From: Spartinivicinus marinus | GTDB taxonomy: Bacteria > Pseudomonadota > Gammaproteobacteria > Pseudomonadales > Zooshikellaceae | Direction: 5' to 3' | Assembly: GCF_026309355.1 (NCBI RefSeq) | Contig: NZ_JAPJZK010000001.1 | Coordinates: 5,910,501-5,974,500 of the forward strand | Length of the DNA stretch: 64,000 nt | In this document: positions 63,301 to 64,000 of the stretch, piece by piece | How the letters are laid out: every line of letters begins with the position of its first letter | Position numbering within the stretch: position 1 is the stretch's first letter | The notes under the pieces: generated by a model | The model's database searches: none | Told to the model about the DNA's origin: nothing | What the model saw: only the letters and a program-made list of their open reading frames with translations | Translations under genes and position numbers: made by a program

Positions 63301-63903
63301 ATAGTAGGCAAATCCTTCTTTATTATTATCTCGAGAGCCCCAAGTGCTTCTTAAAATCTCGTCCCCACGGGTTAAATCAACAAATTCAGCAGGGCTGTAA
63401 GGATTATCAGGTGCATTTCTGACATCAATATCACCAAAAACCTTGCCATTTTTATCTACCCCTGGCCAGGGTTTATAGATTTTAGTCGGATCATAATACA
63501 GTTTATTAAACTGACTGTTTCTAAAACGCCAGGTATTAGTTGCCGCAACAGCACATTTCCCCCACCACCGGTTATAAGTATTTGACTTGAAATGTACGCC
63601 ATAATAGTAAGGTGTACCACAACCAGACTGATGGGTAATGCCACCTGCAGACCCTATATTTTTGCCGTCTGGTTGGTTAGCCACTAACACCCCGGAGGCC
63701 ATCGTCGCTTCCCAGTCCATACTGCCTGAGTCATCAAACAAAATAACGATATTAGGTTCGGCACCCGGTGCAATTTCTAGTGCGTCTTGTGCCAGGTTTA
63801 AAGGACCACTGTAACTACTCAAAGGAAAGGTAATAATAGTACCTACCAGTATAAGCACTGGCTGCTTTACATACTGATATTGGTAAGGTTTCCTATGGAA
63901 CAT
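60340..63903 (-). CDS. pilY1: Type IV pilus tip adhesin/assembly factor PilY1
   Basis: About 1187 aa exported protein needed for type IV pilus extension and surface sensing. The N-terminal half has a von Willebrand A-like domain with the MIDAS motif DDSGSM. The C-terminal third is the PilY1 beta-propeller (MLYVGANDGMLHGLNASTGE, VFAYVPNILF, GGRGYFALDVTTP, LYRGDL-like YVYAGDLQGNLWRFDLTG) with the calcium-binding loop DLDGNGTVD and a second EF-hand-like DLNNDGEFDEKD near the end. I start at the ATG at 63903, five bases behind GGAGG; a GTG at 63924 precedes that site. Minor pilin genes usually lie upstream, beyond the window edge. Confidence 0.95.
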   Translation of the reverse strand: MFHRKPYQYQYVKQPVLILVGTIITFPLSSYSGPLNLAQDALEIAPGAEPNIVILFDDSGSMDWEATMASGVLVANQPDGKNIGSAGGITHQSGCGTPYYYGVHFKSNTYNRWWGKCAVAATNTWRFRNSQFNKLYYDPTKIYKPWPGVDKNGKVFGDIDVRNAPDNPYSPAEFVDLTRGDEILRSTWGSRDNNKEGFAYYTWKDDGDGIFENGEQTKVRVKNLSKKEQTNFANWFAYYRSRDLVAKGALGFVIEGLSNARVGFTSINTTANNFPVASLNASVLSGNKKKLLDKIYGTPIPANGTPLRRNLRDVGRYFECVSGNRFNASGSSCPIQPMPIGTCQQNYAMLMTDGYYNGGSPGVGNQDRDTTNNLFDGGAFADSQHNTLADVAMYYYKRDLSRLPNSVPITKYDKQRSLTLLSDEDSLHQHMATFTIGFGLKGTVATFPTDPKVAFNWPNPFASDFAKVDDLLHAAYNGRGEYLSAEDPERLVDGLQEIFRRIKSDSGAASAVAFNTQSIKANAFAFRALFNPKQNNGDVLAHPVDAKTGEVDTATVVWSATKKLDEKLAGNNVNNRNIITYRINTDGTKVGVPFNYDSNLNQTQRTSLDNPVPFALPNNYGDNDGKIGDERLFYLRGDQTHEGINYDKGQFRERLSSQGRFGDIIHSTPTYVGAPAFSGRDNSPYPTASPYSSFAKANSSRRPMLYVGANDGMLHGLNASTGEEVFAYVPNILFPELYKLTSPDYVHQMYVDEKASVNDAFYGGSWHTILIGALGAGGRGYFALDVTTPTAFDTEAGAATKVLWEFTATDDNDLGFTYSRPIITMTNATSGGEQLWLAIFGNGYNSTSANGNAILFLNKLTGHGTDGQWNLGTDYYKIDTGKGKASSVDRLTPNGIGLPRAVDLDGNGTVDYVYAGDLQGNLWRFDLTGSSISSWKGTIIFTAKDKQGNPQPIVNQPIAVRNTSQTGIVVVIGTGTWMTRDDIGSTEIQSMYGIWDDFEKKGYPVSENDLIEQKFTNTTEKISGFTTRSLSDNPVNYSRDNKVRGWKLHFNANSAATGTIEFPGERAVRKLFLIGNSLITTTVIPNPALACATLPGGFLIGLDPLTGGRSKTAPLFDLNNDGEFDEKDKLANGTAVSGIRLAGIPTDPAFIGNRIVIQEHTGNVTDFGTNLEGLNTGRLSWQQLTSD

Positions 63904-64000
63904 CATCCCCTCCATCAGAAACACGCACTTTCTGCTTAAACGGTAAGCTGACCGGCTTAATTATTTAAGGACAGTGCTTGTAAACAACAAATCCGTGCAA

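Noticed and set aside
63904-64000. Possible 3' end of a minor pilin gene (pilX-like) upstream of pilY1
   Set aside because: All three minus frames run into stops within the last 100 bases and none shows a diagnostic ending; the right gene cannot be chosen from this much sequence.
1-64000. CRISPR arrays, tRNA and rRNA genes
   Set aside because: No regularly spaced identical repeats, no cloverleaf ending in CCA context and no rRNA-like sequence were seen on either strand.

Overview
Organism: the window is AT-rich, densely coded Gram-negative DNA: porin, outer-membrane factor, tripartite RND pumps, PilY1 and Tat/Sec-exported periplasmic proteins. The gene content (glyoxylate bypass, kynurenine catabolism, katB-ankB pair, PilY1, many one- and two-component sensors) fits a marine or aquatic gammaproteobacterium, possibly Oceanospirillales-like. 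This is inference; there is no rRNA gene to test it and no tRNA was seen. Layout 1-10 kb: the 5' part of a group II PLP-dependent decarboxylase runs off the left edge. It is followed by a three-gene minus-strand operon for a MukBEF/MksBEF/Wadjet-like SMC complex (kleisin-like, KITE-like, SMC ATPase) with an unusual ATPase site and no nuclease subunit beside it. Then come a lone STAS protein and a periplasmic binding-protein/Cache fusion. Layout 10-18 kb: an adaptor plus RND transporter operon, a general porin, an orphan substrate-binding protein and a small lipoprotein. Layout 18-22 kb: the glyoxylate bypass, aceB and aceA, flanking a LysR-type regulator that is divergent from aceA across a region packed with palindromes. 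Layout 22-28 kb: a chemoreceptor paired with a periplasmic c-type haem sensor protein, a DMT exporter, and a membrane-anchored response regulator. Layout 27.7-35 kb: a seven-gene operon that takes kynurenine through 3-hydroxyanthranilate and aminocarboxymuconate semialdehyde towards central metabolism; tryptophan dioxygenase is not in the window. Layout 35-40 kb: a haem-domain hybrid histidine kinase overlapping a response-regulator diguanylate cyclase, the pair bracketed by a 19-bp direct repeat, then a GNAT acetyltransferase and ACP phosphodiesterase. Layout 40-48.6 kb, the most mosaic part: a decayed binding-protein gene, exported catalase and ankyrin lipoprotein (katB-ankB), a small cassette-like cluster (ChrA-like fragment, membrane protein, COQ7-like di-iron protein) with a repeated motif, a glycosyltransferase remnant, an ISNCY-type transposase, a cupredoxin, and an IS4-type element with 15-bp terminal inverted repeats and a frameshifted transposase. 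Layout 48.8-58.6 kb: a copper island. The small membrane protein-cusC-cusB-cusA operon (minus) faces copA-copB (plus); the cus side starts with a textbook MerR/CueR-type promoter (19-bp spacer), although no CueR gene is present. Layout 58.7-64 kb: a two-TerD-domain membrane protein and PilY1. Cross-cutting signal: four copies of a palindromic repeat, three full-length, whose two internal hairpins show compensatory base changes. They lie near 1.4, 42.6, 48.7 and 53.8 kb, three of them between co-directional genes.
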